This document shows, one piece after another, positions 25,509-33,437 of a stretch of 49,877 nt of DNA. Both the position numbers and the translations under genes were made by a program. Where the stretch lies: NCBI GenBank assembly GCA_023664665.1, contig JAMPEY010000008.1, positions 1 through 49,877 on the forward strand, in the 5' to 3' direction. The stretch's first letter is position 1. Each line of letters starts with the position of its first letter. Origin of the DNA: Lachnoclostridium sp. (lineage in GTDB: Bacteria; Bacillota; Clostridia; Lachnospirales; Lachnospiraceae). The notes under the pieces are model-generated. The model was not told where the DNA came from and made no database searches. It saw only the letters and a program-made list of their open reading frames with translations.

Positions 25509-26315
25509 TCACAGCTTTTCATCTACTTTTGCTCCCTTTAAATCTTCCTTGAGCAGCTTCATTTTTTCCAGAATGTCGTTCAGTTCCCTCTGCACATCCT
25601 CACTGTCCTTTGCCACTTCCCTGATGACCTCCGTAACTTCTTCCAGCTCCTCGTTCTTCTCTTTGGATTTTTCGATCTGCTCTTCTCTCTTTTCCTTCTC
25701 CTCGGCAATCTTTTCCGCCTGTTCTTCTCTCTTCTCCTGCTCCTCGTCGATATGGTCTTTGGCTTCTTCCATTAACATTCCTAAAATCTCGTCGCTTGCG
25801 GCCTCCATAATATCTTCCGCAGTCTCTTCCGCTTTCAGCATGGGAGAAGATTTCAGCCTGTTTATCTGCATGGAAGTCAAAGATTTATCCAATGCCTGAA
25901 CCTCAGCTTCCAATGAATCATACTGTTTCTGATACTCCAATAGCGCTGTCTGATGGGCAGCCTTCATCTCTTCGTCCATTTCCTCCGTGGGAGTATTTTC
26001 CAAGTCCGTCAGATAACCTTTTAATTCCTGCATTTGCTGTCTGTTTTCTTCTGCCTGAGCTCTGACGGAATCCTCCTGGGCATCCAGCTTTTTATCCGCG
26101 CTAAAAGTATCGCTCACAATTTTTAGCGCCTTTTTCTGCGCCTGTTGCTTTTTCATCAGAATCCTGTCACTCGGCTCCTTTAGACCGGCCGCCATGATAC
26201 TTTTGGAATTTTTTTGGTTGGCTTGATTTTTTGCGGACGCCGCCTCCTGCCTGTGGCGCATAACCCTCTCATCCTGACCCGCATACAGGGATATGTTTTT
26301 ACTCTTTACTTGCAT
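25509..26315 (-). CDS. Coiled-coil hypothetical protein
   Basis: Protein of 268 residues dominated by charged heptads: long Glu/Lys/Gln helices from ~60 to 160 and ~185 to 262 (for example EEQEKREEQAEKIAEEKEKREEQIEK). The N-terminus QVKSKNISLYAGQDERVMRHRQ has no signal peptide, so it is probably cytosolic. AAGGAGG lies 6 nt before the ATG. It is the first gene of the train leading to MoxR, with 25 nt to the next gene, and may act as a scaffold. No named family is assigned. Confidence 0.7.
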   Translation of the reverse strand: MQVKSKNISLYAGQDERVMRHRQEAASAKNQANQKNSKSIMAAGLKEPSDRILMKKQQAQKKALKIVSDTFSADKKLDAQEDSVRAQAEENRQQMQELKGYLTDLENTPTEEMDEEMKAAHQTALLEYQKQYDSLEAEVQALDKSLTSMQINRLKSSPMLKAEETAEDIMEAASDEILGMLMEEAKDHIDEEQEKREEQAEKIAEEKEKREEQIEKSKEKNEELEEVTEVIREVAKDSEDVQRELNDILEKMKLLKEDLKGAKVDEKL

Positions 26316-26431
26316 ATCTATCCTCCTTGATATCTTCCAAAAATCCGCCTGTTACGCCTATCTGCTAATAATATCGTCAGCTTTCCATAATCACTTTACC
26401 GCCATACCCAATTTTCCAATGATGTAAAAAT

Positions 26432-26479
26432 CGCAGAAAAGCGCATGGCAGTAAAAACACTGCCTAGGACTTTTCTGCG
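26432..26479 (-). terminator. Rho-independent terminator overlapping the PAS gene stop
   Basis: Outer stem CGCAGAAAAG (26432-26441) with CTTTTCTGCG (26470-26479), 5-nt internal loops, and inner stem GGCAGT/ACTGCC. On the minus strand it is followed by GATTTTTAC. The PAS gene stop codon lies inside the stem. It probably ends the metal operon. Confidence 0.7.
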
Positions 26480-27006
26480 ACAATCGGTTGTATTACTCCC
26501 AAGGTTTGTGCAACTTTGCCCTTGTCACTCTTTGTTGCCGCCATGCGACAGCTGCAGAAAAGGTATTTTCCTTCCGCATCCAGAATTCTGATATGCATGG
26601 AATACACTTTATCCCTCTTTAAGTCTTCCATCTGCTGTCTCATAAAAGGCCAATCTTCCGGATGTATCAATCTCTCTAATGTAAGTTTCCGCTTTTTTGC
26701 CTGAAAAATCTGCCCGCTGTCTCCCAGCCAATTTATCTTTCCTGTCCGGGTATCGTATTCAAAAATCAACTCTCCGCCCAAATTTACCACGGTAAGTATT
26801 CTTTGATTCTCCTGATAAAGCTCCCAGCTATGAGTCTGACCGATACCGAAAACGCTCAGTAGCAAAACAAGAATACCAATGACTATCCCCCATGCATGGT
26901 ACTCCTCTGCGCGGACCGCCAACTCCAGACTCAGAACCAGACAGATGACACCGGCAAGTATCCCCACACTCACCAATGCACGGTATTTCCTGCTCCCTTT
27001 TAACAC
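26464..27006 (-). CDS. Membrane-anchored PAS-domain protein
   Basis: Protein of 180 residues from a GTG at 27006, chosen because AAGGA lies 8 nt upstream; a TTG at 27036 is the only longer start and has no ribosome site. Two hydrophobic helices (~10-60) precede a PAS fold (LGGELIFEYDTRTGKINWLG ... LIHPEDWPFMRQQME ... YLFCSCRMAATKSDKGKVAQTLGVIQ). There is no kinase, GGDEF or other output domain, so it may pass a signal to a separate partner. It lies downstream of a strong palindromic element and ends within a terminator. Confidence 0.7.
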   Translation of the reverse strand: MLKGSRKYRALVSVGILAGVICLVLSLELAVRAEEYHAWGIVIGILVLLLSVFGIGQTHSWELYQENQRILTVVNLGGELIFEYDTRTGKINWLGDSGQIFQAKKRKLTLERLIHPEDWPFMRQQMEDLKRDKVYSMHIRILDAEGKYLFCSCRMAATKSDKGKVAQTLGVIQPIVAEKS

Positions 27007-27072
27007 AATATCCTTCCTTTCGACATCTTTCCCCAAATGACTTTACAGATCCATGATTACAGCAAGCTTTTT

Positions 27073-27095
27073 CCAAGAATGCAGAGCATTCTTGG
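27073..27095. repeat. Short perfect palindrome (10-bp stem)
   Basis: CCAAGAATGC-AGA-GCATTCTTGG. It has no T-run on the minus strand, so it is not a convincing terminator. It lies 13 nt from the much longer palindrome at 27109-27169 and seems to form a unit with it. Confidence 0.75.
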
Positions 27096-27108
27096 TCGCT
27101 CTCGCTCA

Positions 27109-27169
27109 TCAAGTAGCCGGAGAAACATCTGCTCGAGCAAGCTCGGCAGCTGTTTCTCCGGCTACTTGA
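27109..27169. repeat. Long near-perfect palindrome (19-bp perfect arms plus inner stem)
   Basis: Outer arms at 27109-27127 and 27151-27169 (beginning TCAAGTAGCCGGAG) are perfectly complementary over 19 bp. The inside continues as CTGC-T-CGAGC-AA-GCTCG-GCAG, giving a stem of ~28 bp. It fills the gap between the subtilase stop and the PAS gene. No promoter or T-run explains it. Confidence 0.85.
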
Positions 27170-27231
27170 CTCTGCCCTTTGCGGATATTATACCACGCTC
27201 CCGTATTCTTGACAACCGTTATGGCGATTTT

Positions 27232-28941
27232 TTACAGCCCTATCAGAGCGTCAAAGGCTCCCACAACATTTAGGCGTCCGTAGCCGAATTCTCTATTGGG
27301 ATATGTGAGGTTCGGGCTTCTTGAGGCTCCCCTGATAAAATAATTTCTGATTTCACGGCTCTCCGCATTGCCGTCATTTAATTCCACCACCGCCCACTGC
27401 ATAAACTGAGCCACGGCTCCCGCCGCAATACAGGCTGCAAGGCTACTGCCGGTGGCTCTGCCGAAAACAGTGGAAACATTCACTCCCGGCGCCGCAAAAT
27501 CGGGACAGGCGATGCCCTGCCTGCGGAATCCTCTCCCGGATTCCGTATAAAAGCTGTTATTTTCTGCATTATAAGTGGACACGCTAATCACATCCTCCGC
27601 CAGTGAGGGCTCCGTCAGCGTGGTATAGGGATCGGGGCGCAAAAAAAAGATATTGGCATTCATAAAATTTGTGATGGGCAGCCACATGTGAAATTCGCCC
27701 TGATGAATCTCACCTACGGAAAACACCCGAAAGGTCCAGATACCCGGCGTGGGGTCCTGAACCCGGAACCTGAGCAGTTGTTCTCCCGATGCGGCCTCTA
27801 CCAGAGTGCCGTCCACGGTAATCCTCGTCCTCTCATAAATAAAGCTATATGTGATGCTCTGATTCACTCCCAGTCGGATGGGAGCCGTGGTTTCTCCTCC
27901 GGGAGACCTGATACTGACATTAAACACATCCGGCGCATTGCCCCACAATTCCGTATAAAATCCCTTTGCCTGAGCATCCACCCTGATTTCCACCTCTTCG
28001 CCGCTTACCGAGGCATCCGCGCCAATGGGCAGCGCTCCCTGATAATGATGCGCAGCATTTCCTTCATTTCCGCCGCAGACCACCACTCCCCGGCTTCTTC
28101 GGGTTGCCACGGTGTTCAGATACCGTGATAAAAAGGAATTACCCTTGTGGTCGCCCATGTTGGTGCCAAGTCCCAGACAGATAACCACGGGGCGCCTGAA
28201 TACCTGAGCAAAGGAATCCGCATATTCCACTGCCAGCATAATATCGTTTTCCTGATAGGCAGGAACATTTTCGGGCACCAGATAATAGTCCCGCAGATAG
28301 GGCTTGCAATCTTTTAACTTGACAATCACCAAATCCGCGTCCGGAGCTGCCCCCTGATAGAGATATCCCCCTCCCAGCCTGCTTCCGGCTGCCACTCCCG
28401 CCATGGAAGTTCCATGTCCGTTTTCGTCTCTGGAGGGCACTATGGAATATGGGTCTTCCGCACTTAAGGCGCGGTTAATATCCTCTCTGGTATATTCCGT
28501 TCCATAAAGAAATCCTTCCGGAGGAACTCCCTCCTGAATGGTCTGATCCCAGATAGACAGAATGCGGCTTTCACCGTTCTCATAACGGAAAACTTCGCTG
28601 GTATAATCGATGCCCGTGTCAATAAAGCACATCACTACCCCTTTTCCCGTAAGATTCAGAGGTTCCCTCTGAACCTGGGTAATGCCGCTTACAATCAGAT
28701 TATTTGGGTTAAATCCCGGCGCAATCACCGTGTCCTGCATCAATCCATAGAGCTTTGGCATATTGGGATAGTTGAAAAAAGTTTCCAAAGGGCTGACAAC
28801 CTCTGCGCTGTTAAGATAAATCAGATTGTAAGTGTTATCCACCTCCACAGAACAGAAATCATAGTCTGTACCGCCAATCATCGGGAAATCCGTAATCACA
28901 TCATAAAAATCATTGGAAAGGATTTTGTCCTTACAGTCCAT
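27232..28941 (-). CDS. S8 family subtilisin-like protease (Csp/subtilase type)
   Basis: Protein of 569 residues. The catalytic triad is complete: Asp in CFIDTGIDY, His in NGHGTSMAG and Ser in the variant GSSLAACIAAG (usually GTSMA). A long insert between His and Ser holds a jelly-roll-like region, as in Clostridial CspB/CspC-like proteases. There is no signal peptide. A short N-terminal propeptide-like segment (~1-95) precedes the catalytic domain. GGAG lies before the ATG. It lies 27 nt after DUF3877 in the metal operon; why a subtilase is there is unclear. Confidence 0.9.
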   Translation of the reverse strand: MDCKDKILSNDFYDVITDFPMIGGTDYDFCSVEVDNTYNLIYLNSAEVVSPLETFFNYPNMPKLYGLMQDTVIAPGFNPNNLIVSGITQVQREPLNLTGKGVVMCFIDTGIDYTSEVFRYENGESRILSIWDQTIQEGVPPEGFLYGTEYTREDINRALSAEDPYSIVPSRDENGHGTSMAGVAAGSRLGGGYLYQGAAPDADLVIVKLKDCKPYLRDYYLVPENVPAYQENDIMLAVEYADSFAQVFRRPVVICLGLGTNMGDHKGNSFLSRYLNTVATRRSRGVVVCGGNEGNAAHHYQGALPIGADASVSGEEVEIRVDAQAKGFYTELWGNAPDVFNVSIRSPGGETTAPIRLGVNQSITYSFIYERTRITVDGTLVEAASGEQLLRFRVQDPTPGIWTFRVFSVGEIHQGEFHMWLPITNFMNANIFFLRPDPYTTLTEPSLAEDVISVSTYNAENNSFYTESGRGFRRQGIACPDFAAPGVNVSTVFGRATGSSLAACIAAGAVAQFMQWAVVELNDGNAESREIRNYFIRGASRSPNLTYPNREFGYGRLNVVGAFDALIGL

Positions 28942-28968
28942 AATATCTCCAAAGGAGTTTTTACTAGT

Positions 28969-29568
28969 CTATGCTTCCGGTCCTGCCGCCGTTCCAAATT
29001 CTTCGTAGTCCTCCTTCGTAAACCGATGGTAAACGGTATGTCCCATCTCCTCTTTAACGCAATAATAGTAACGGTCCTTTGCTTCATCCGTGAAATAGAG
29101 CACATAGTCAAAGCCCATATGCTCCGCCGCCTCCCTTGACAGTTTTTCACACACATAATCCCGGGAAAATTTTTCAAATACCCCGCGCACATCCTCTATC
29201 CCGCAATGATGTTTTGTCCGGAACAATTCAATCAACGCGCTTAAAAAAACAGGCTTCTCCACCTCTTCATGAACATATCTGACTCCGGCAGGGGGAATGC
29301 TGATTTCCACCCTGTCTTTATGAAGCCTGAAGGAAAGTTTTCCTAAAGGGCAGTTCTCCCGATTTTCAAATTCCGTTTCCAGTGCGGCAAGGACCGTCCC
29401 GGCATCTGCGACAGACAAACCTACGGCGTCTGTGCCGTCTTCCCGCAGCAGCCTACGCAAAGAAGACAGTGGATAATACAATCTCACCGTCTCCTCCGCA
29501 TAGCCCAGCTTTAATTGGGCTTCTTTTATCTGGTCTGTCATATTGGTTATCAATTTTTCACAATTCAT
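28969..29568 (-). CDS. DUF3877 family protein
   Basis: Protein of 199 residues from the ATG at 29568, which has AGAGGA ~8 nt upstream; an earlier ATG overlaps the ATPase stop and would add seven residues. The sequence MNCEKLITNMTDQIKEAQLKLGYAEETVRLYYPLSSL to RHRFTKEDYEEFG-like C-terminus matches the DUF3877 family of Lachnospiraceae as I recall it. It is soluble with no known function. It is coupled to the metal ATPase upstream and the subtilase downstream. Confidence 0.7.
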   Translation of the reverse strand: MNCEKLITNMTDQIKEAQLKLGYAEETVRLYYPLSSLRRLLREDGTDAVGLSVADAGTVLAALETEFENRENCPLGKLSFRLHKDRVEISIPPAGVRYVHEEVEKPVFLSALIELFRTKHHCGIEDVRGVFEKFSRDYVCEKLSREAAEHMGFDYVLYFTDEAKDRYYYCVKEEMGHTVYHRFTKEDYEEFGTAAGPEA

Positions 29569-29585
29569 GAAATTTCCTCTATGCT

Positions 29586-31469
29586 TCAAGAGAGTGATTT
29601 CACCCGCAGGCAGCGGATTGCATTAAGTACCGCCAATACCATAACTCCCACATCCGCAAAAATTGCCATCCACATATTGGCAATGCCAAGCGCTCCCAGA
29701 ATCAGGCAGGCTGCCTTGATTCCCAACGCAAACACAATGTTCTCATAAACAATGCGGAGGCATTTTCTGGAAATGCGCATAGCAAGCGCAATTTTTATGG
29801 GGTTATCGTCCATCAGCACAATATCCGCCGCCTCAATGGCTGCATCGGAGCCCAAGGCTCCCATGGCAATACCGATATCCGCCCGCGAAAGCACGGGGGC
29901 ATCGTTGATGCCGTCTCCCACAAAAGCCAGCTTCTCTTTAGCGCCTTTTTCCTGTAAAAGTGATTCCACCTTATCCACTTTATCCGCCGGAAGCAGTTCT
30001 CCGTGCACTTCGTCAAGTCCAAGCCTGTCTGCCATATAATCCGCTACACGCTTGCTGTCCCCGGTAAGCATTACCGTCTTTCGCACGCCCAAAGCCTTTA
30101 ATGCCGCTATAGCTTCCCCGGACTGTTCCTTTTCCACATCGGATATCAAAATATATCCCGCGTAACTGCCCTCCACAGCTATATGCACCACCGTGCCTAC
30201 ACCTGTGTTCTCCGTATAAGGAACCCCCAACTGATTCATCAGTTTGTCGTTTCCGGCAGCCACCTCCATGCCGTCCACAAACGCCGTCACCCCGTGGCCG
30301 CCGATTTCTTCCACATCGCTGACCCTGCCGTTATCCAAGGGTTCACCATATGCTTCCTTTAAGCTCTTGCTGATCGGATGATTGGAGTAGCACTCCGCAT
30401 AAGCGGCATACCGCAAAATTTCTTTCTCTGTCAAGGAAGCCTCCTGCTGCACCGGCTGGATTTTGGTAACCTCAAATACACCCTTCGTCAAAGTCCCCGT
30501 CTTGTCAAAGACCACATATTTGGTTTCTGCCAAAGCCTCCAGATAACTGGAACCCTTCACCAGAATACCGCAGGCGGATGCTCCCCCGATTCCTCCGAAA
30601 AAGCTTAAAGGAATGGAAATCACAAGAGCGCAGGGACAACTGATGACCAAGAACGTCAACGCCCTGATGATCCAAGTGCTCCAATTCGCAGGATTCTGCA
30701 TAACAAGATTCACAATGGGCGGAAGCAGGGCAAGGGCAAGGGCGCTATAGCAGACTGCCGGCGTATAATATCTGGCAAATTTCGTGATAAAATTCTCCGA
30801 GCGTGACTTTTTCATGCTGGAATTTTCCACTAAATCCAGAATCTTAGATACTGTGGATTCCCCAAATTCTTTTGTGGTTCGGATTTTTAAAAGTCCGCTC
30901 AGGTTCACGCACCCGCTGATAATATCTTCTCCGACGCCAACATCCCTCGGAATGCTTTCTCCGGTCAGGGCGGCTGTATTTAAAGTGGAACTGCCCTCTG
31001 CCACCACACCGTCAATGGGCACTTTTTCTCCGGGCTGCACGATAATGATCGTTCCGATTTCCACATCATCGGGGTCCACCTGTTCCAAAGCACCCTGCTC
31101 ATTCTCAATATTGGCATAATCCGGGCGAATATCCATCAAGGCGCTGATATTCTGACGGCTTTTTCCCACCGCCACAGCCTGAAACAGCTCACCAATCTGG
31201 TAAAACAGCATAACTGCCACGCCTTCCGTGTATTCCCCCAGACAGATGGCGCCTACGGTGGCAACCGCCATCAAAAAATTCTCGTCAAACACTTCTCCGT
31301 GGAAGATTCCGAGTACCGCCTTCCTCAAAATATCATAACCGATAACAATGTAAGGAATCAGGTATAGGACCAGACGAAGAGAGCCCTCGATTGGCACAAA
31401 ATGCAAAATAACCATAAGAACCGCGGCAATGATAATGCGGTACAGTGTCTTTTTCTGCTTTTTCGTCAT
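29586..31469 (-). CDS. Zn/Cd/Pb-type P1B ATPase
   Basis: Heavy-metal export pump of 627 residues in the cytoplasmic membrane. Intact landmarks: TGES (actuator, ~165), CPC metal motif in SCPCALVISIP (~275), phosphorylation site DKTGTLT (~322), HP motif in CYSNHPISKSL and GDGINDAP (~520). It has no N-terminal metal-binding domain; that role is taken by the separate HMA protein encoded 21 nt upstream. GGGGG precedes the ATG. The promoter carries ArsR/SmtB-like operators, so expression is probably induced by excess metal. Confidence 0.93.
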   Translation of the reverse strand: MTKKQKKTLYRIIIAAVLMVILHFVPIEGSLRLVLYLIPYIVIGYDILRKAVLGIFHGEVFDENFLMAVATVGAICLGEYTEGVAVMLFYQIGELFQAVAVGKSRQNISALMDIRPDYANIENEQGALEQVDPDDVEIGTIIIVQPGEKVPIDGVVAEGSSTLNTAALTGESIPRDVGVGEDIISGCVNLSGLLKIRTTKEFGESTVSKILDLVENSSMKKSRSENFITKFARYYTPAVCYSALALALLPPIVNLVMQNPANWSTWIIRALTFLVISCPCALVISIPLSFFGGIGGASACGILVKGSSYLEALAETKYVVFDKTGTLTKGVFEVTKIQPVQQEASLTEKEILRYAAYAECYSNHPISKSLKEAYGEPLDNGRVSDVEEIGGHGVTAFVDGMEVAAGNDKLMNQLGVPYTENTGVGTVVHIAVEGSYAGYILISDVEKEQSGEAIAALKALGVRKTVMLTGDSKRVADYMADRLGLDEVHGELLPADKVDKVESLLQEKGAKEKLAFVGDGINDAPVLSRADIGIAMGALGSDAAIEAADIVLMDDNPIKIALAMRISRKCLRIVYENIVFALGIKAACLILGALGIANMWMAIFADVGVMVLAVLNAIRCLRVKSLS

Positions 31470-31490
31470 ACTGATACCCCCATATGCCGC

Positions 31491-31709
31491 CTATACATAT
31501 ATTTCGCAGTCAGACTCTACTTTTTTGCACGCTTTCACTACCGCATCCATAACATTTTTCTCTTCGCTTCCCTCGGCAAACTCTACCTTCATTTTCTGGG
31601 TCATAAAGCTCACGGTAGCATCCAAAACGCCCTCCACCTTTTTGGCAGCCTCCTCCATCTTCAATGCACATGCTGCACAATCCACTTCGATTTTGTAAGT
31701 TTTTTTCAT
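31491..31709 (-). CDS. Stand-alone heavy-metal-associated (HMA) domain protein
   Basis: Protein of 72 residues with the HMA fold. The metal site is DCAACALKMEEAAKKVEGV (CxxC), in place of the common GMxCxxC. A second cysteine pair region (KACKKVESDC) lies near the end. It is expected to carry metal to the P-type ATPase encoded next in the operon; separation of the domain from the pump is usual in Clostridia. GGAGGG precedes the ATG. Confidence 0.9.
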   Translation of the reverse strand: MKKTYKIEVDCAACALKMEEAAKKVEGVLDATVSFMTQKMKVEFAEGSEEKNVMDAVVKACKKVESDCEIYV

Positions 31710-31746
31710 GATATTACCCTCCGTTTATTTGATATTTACTTTTATC

Positions 31747-31814
31747 ATATGAGTATGCGTTCATATGAATGACTGTTCATATGAATATAATATCATGTAT
31801 ATGGAATTTGTCAA
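31747..31814 (-). promoter_or_regulatory. Metal-responsive promoter with tandem ArsR/SmtB-like operators
   Basis: On the minus strand -35 TTGACA (31809-31814) and -10 TATTAT (31787-31792), spacer 16. Two overlapping 20-bp sites fit the SmtB pattern TGAA-N6-TTCA: ATATGAG-N6-TTCATAT (31747-31766) and ATATGAA-N6-TTCATAT (31763-31782). A weaker third lies over the -10 box, all with 16-bp spacing. No ArsR-family gene adjoins it. Confidence 0.75.
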
Positions 31815-31840
31815 GGGGCTTGTGTAATTATTTTGTATTT

Positions 31841-33268
31841 TTAGGAATTGCTCCGAATATCAATGATCGGACCGCCCTTTCCCAGAATATAGTCACCCGT
31901 AATAGTCACTTGTCCGATATTATCGTCCTTGGGAATCTCATACATGATGTCCAGCATGAAATCCTCTATGATAGAGCGCAACGCTCTGGCGCCGGTATCA
32001 CGCTCCATTGCCTTGTCCGCAATGGCTTCCAAGGCATCCTCCGTAAATTCCAGCTTCACTTCATCAAGCTCTAACAGCTTCTGATATTGTTTTAAAATGG
32101 CGTTTTTGGGCTCCTTTAAAATCTGAACCATCATTTCCTTGTTTAAGCCCCGCAAGGTGCAGATGATGGGCAGCCTTCCGATAAATTCGGGAATCATGCC
32201 GAATTTCCTGATATCTTCCACGGTAACCTTTTCCAGAATATTTTTGTCTTTATCGTATTTGTCCTTTAAGTCGGAATTAAAGCCGATGGATGCCGTTTTG
32301 CTCAGTCTCTCCTTAATAATATCTTCCAGATCCGGAAATGCCCCGCCGCAGATGAACAAAATATTCCGGGTGTTCACCGTGGCTAAGGGAACCATTGCAT
32401 TTTTGCTGTTAGCGCCCACCGGAACCTCTACTTCCGCTCCCTCTAACAGCTTTAACATTCCCTGCTGCACGCTCTCGCCGCTGACATCACGGCTGCTTGT
32501 ATTCTTTTTCTTGGCAATCTTATCGATTTCATCAATAAAAATAATGCCTCGCTCCGCCTTCTCCACATCATTTTCCGCCGCTGCCAAAAGCTTGGACACC
32601 ACACTCTCGATATCGTCGCCGATGTACCCTGCCTCTGTGAGGGAGGTAGCGTCCGCAATGGCAAGGGGTACATCCAGAAGATTTGCCAGCGTCTTCACCA
32701 GATAGGTTTTTCCGCTTCCGGTAGGTCCAATCATCAGGATGTTGGATTTCTCAATCTCAATTTCATCCATGGTGCCGGTAGCCACCCTTTTATAATGGTT
32801 ATAGACGGCCACGGAAATCACTTTTTTGGCATATTCCTGCCCCACCACATATTCATCCAGACTTGCCTTTATCTTGTGAGGCGCAGGAATGTCCTTAATA
32901 TTCAGGGCGGGAAGCGCATCCTCTTTCTTCTTCTTTTTCAACTTCTGCTTGTTGGGAATTCCCCCTTCTCCCTGCAAATCCGCCAGATTTACAAAGCTGA
33001 TGTTGGGATTGTTCAGCATCCCCTGATAATCGAACTGATTCACGGTTTCCATAGTCTTGTGCATACAGTCGTTACACACACAGATATTATTGGGCAGCTT
33101 AAACATTTTACCCGCCTTGCTTTCCGGTCTGCGGCAGATAAAACATACATCCTCATAATCGCTATTATCATGATTATCTTTATCATCATGATTACCCACG
33201 CTGTCAAGCACAGTGCTTTCGCTCTTCTCATTACTGATGGATTCTACTTCTCTATAATCGTCCGACAT
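31841..33268 (-). CDS. Divergent ClpX-like AAA+ unfoldase
   Basis: Protein of 475 residues, longer than the usual ~420. An extra acidic N-terminal tail (~1-40) precedes a four-Cys zinc motif (CFICRRPES ... CVCNDCMHKT). The AAA+ core is intact: Walker A GPTGSGKT, Walker B IIFIDEIDK, pore loop GYIGDDIES and sensor region RDTGARALRSI. The SIGF loop for docking ClpP is kept (TASIGFNSDL), but the canonical RKH pore loop is replaced (GANSKNAMVPL). It probably delivers a special set of substrates to ClpP; the housekeeping ClpX should be elsewhere. It has its own promoter and GGAG. Confidence 0.85.
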   Translation of the reverse strand: MSDDYREVESISNEKSESTVLDSVGNHDDKDNHDNSDYEDVCFICRRPESKAGKMFKLPNNICVCNDCMHKTMETVNQFDYQGMLNNPNISFVNLADLQGEGGIPNKQKLKKKKKEDALPALNIKDIPAPHKIKASLDEYVVGQEYAKKVISVAVYNHYKRVATGTMDEIEIEKSNILMIGPTGSGKTYLVKTLANLLDVPLAIADATSLTEAGYIGDDIESVVSKLLAAAENDVEKAERGIIFIDEIDKIAKKKNTSSRDVSGESVQQGMLKLLEGAEVEVPVGANSKNAMVPLATVNTRNILFICGGAFPDLEDIIKERLSKTASIGFNSDLKDKYDKDKNILEKVTVEDIRKFGMIPEFIGRLPIICTLRGLNKEMMVQILKEPKNAILKQYQKLLELDEVKLEFTEDALEAIADKAMERDTGARALRSIIEDFMLDIMYEIPKDDNIGQVTITGDYILGKGGPIIDIRSNS

Positions 33269-33305
33269 AAAATTCTCCGTTTCTGTATTGTTTATGTTTC
33301 ATTTT

Positions 33306-33334
33306 ATTATACCGAATAATACCCTCCCTTGCAA
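33306..33334 (-). promoter_or_regulatory. Promoter of the ClpX-like gene
   Basis: On the minus strand TTGCAA (33329-33334), 17-nt spacer, TATAAT (33306-33311), 37 nt before the ATG. Confidence 0.7.
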
Positions 33335-33373
33335 CTTTATTTCTGCTTATCCCAACCTTATCCCAACATACAA

Positions 33374-33414
33374 ATACCCCAAAAGACAGCTTTTTCAAAC
33401 TGCTTTTGGGGTAT
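33374..33414 (-). terminator. Terminator downstream of htrA
   Basis: Perfect 12-bp arms ATACCCCAAAAG (33374-33385) and CTTTTGGGGTAT (33403-33414), extended by CAG/CTG inside. On the minus strand it is followed by TTTG. It lies between the htrA stop and the ClpX-like promoter. Confidence 0.65.
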
Positions 33415-33437
33415 CGGCATATATTTCACATTATCTT

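Noticed and set aside
26464..27006. Sensor histidine kinase
   Set aside because: Only membrane helices and a PAS fold are present; there is no His phosphoacceptor or ATPase domain.
26700..27190. Rho-independent terminator for the subtilase at the long palindrome
   Set aside because: The stem is strong, but minus-strand sequence after it is GC-mixed and then A-rich, not U-rich; recorded as a palindromic element instead.
30784..31119. Plus-strand Ser/Thr-rich frame opposite the P-type ATPase
   Set aside because: Shadow of the ATPase actuator and membrane region; no independent evidence.
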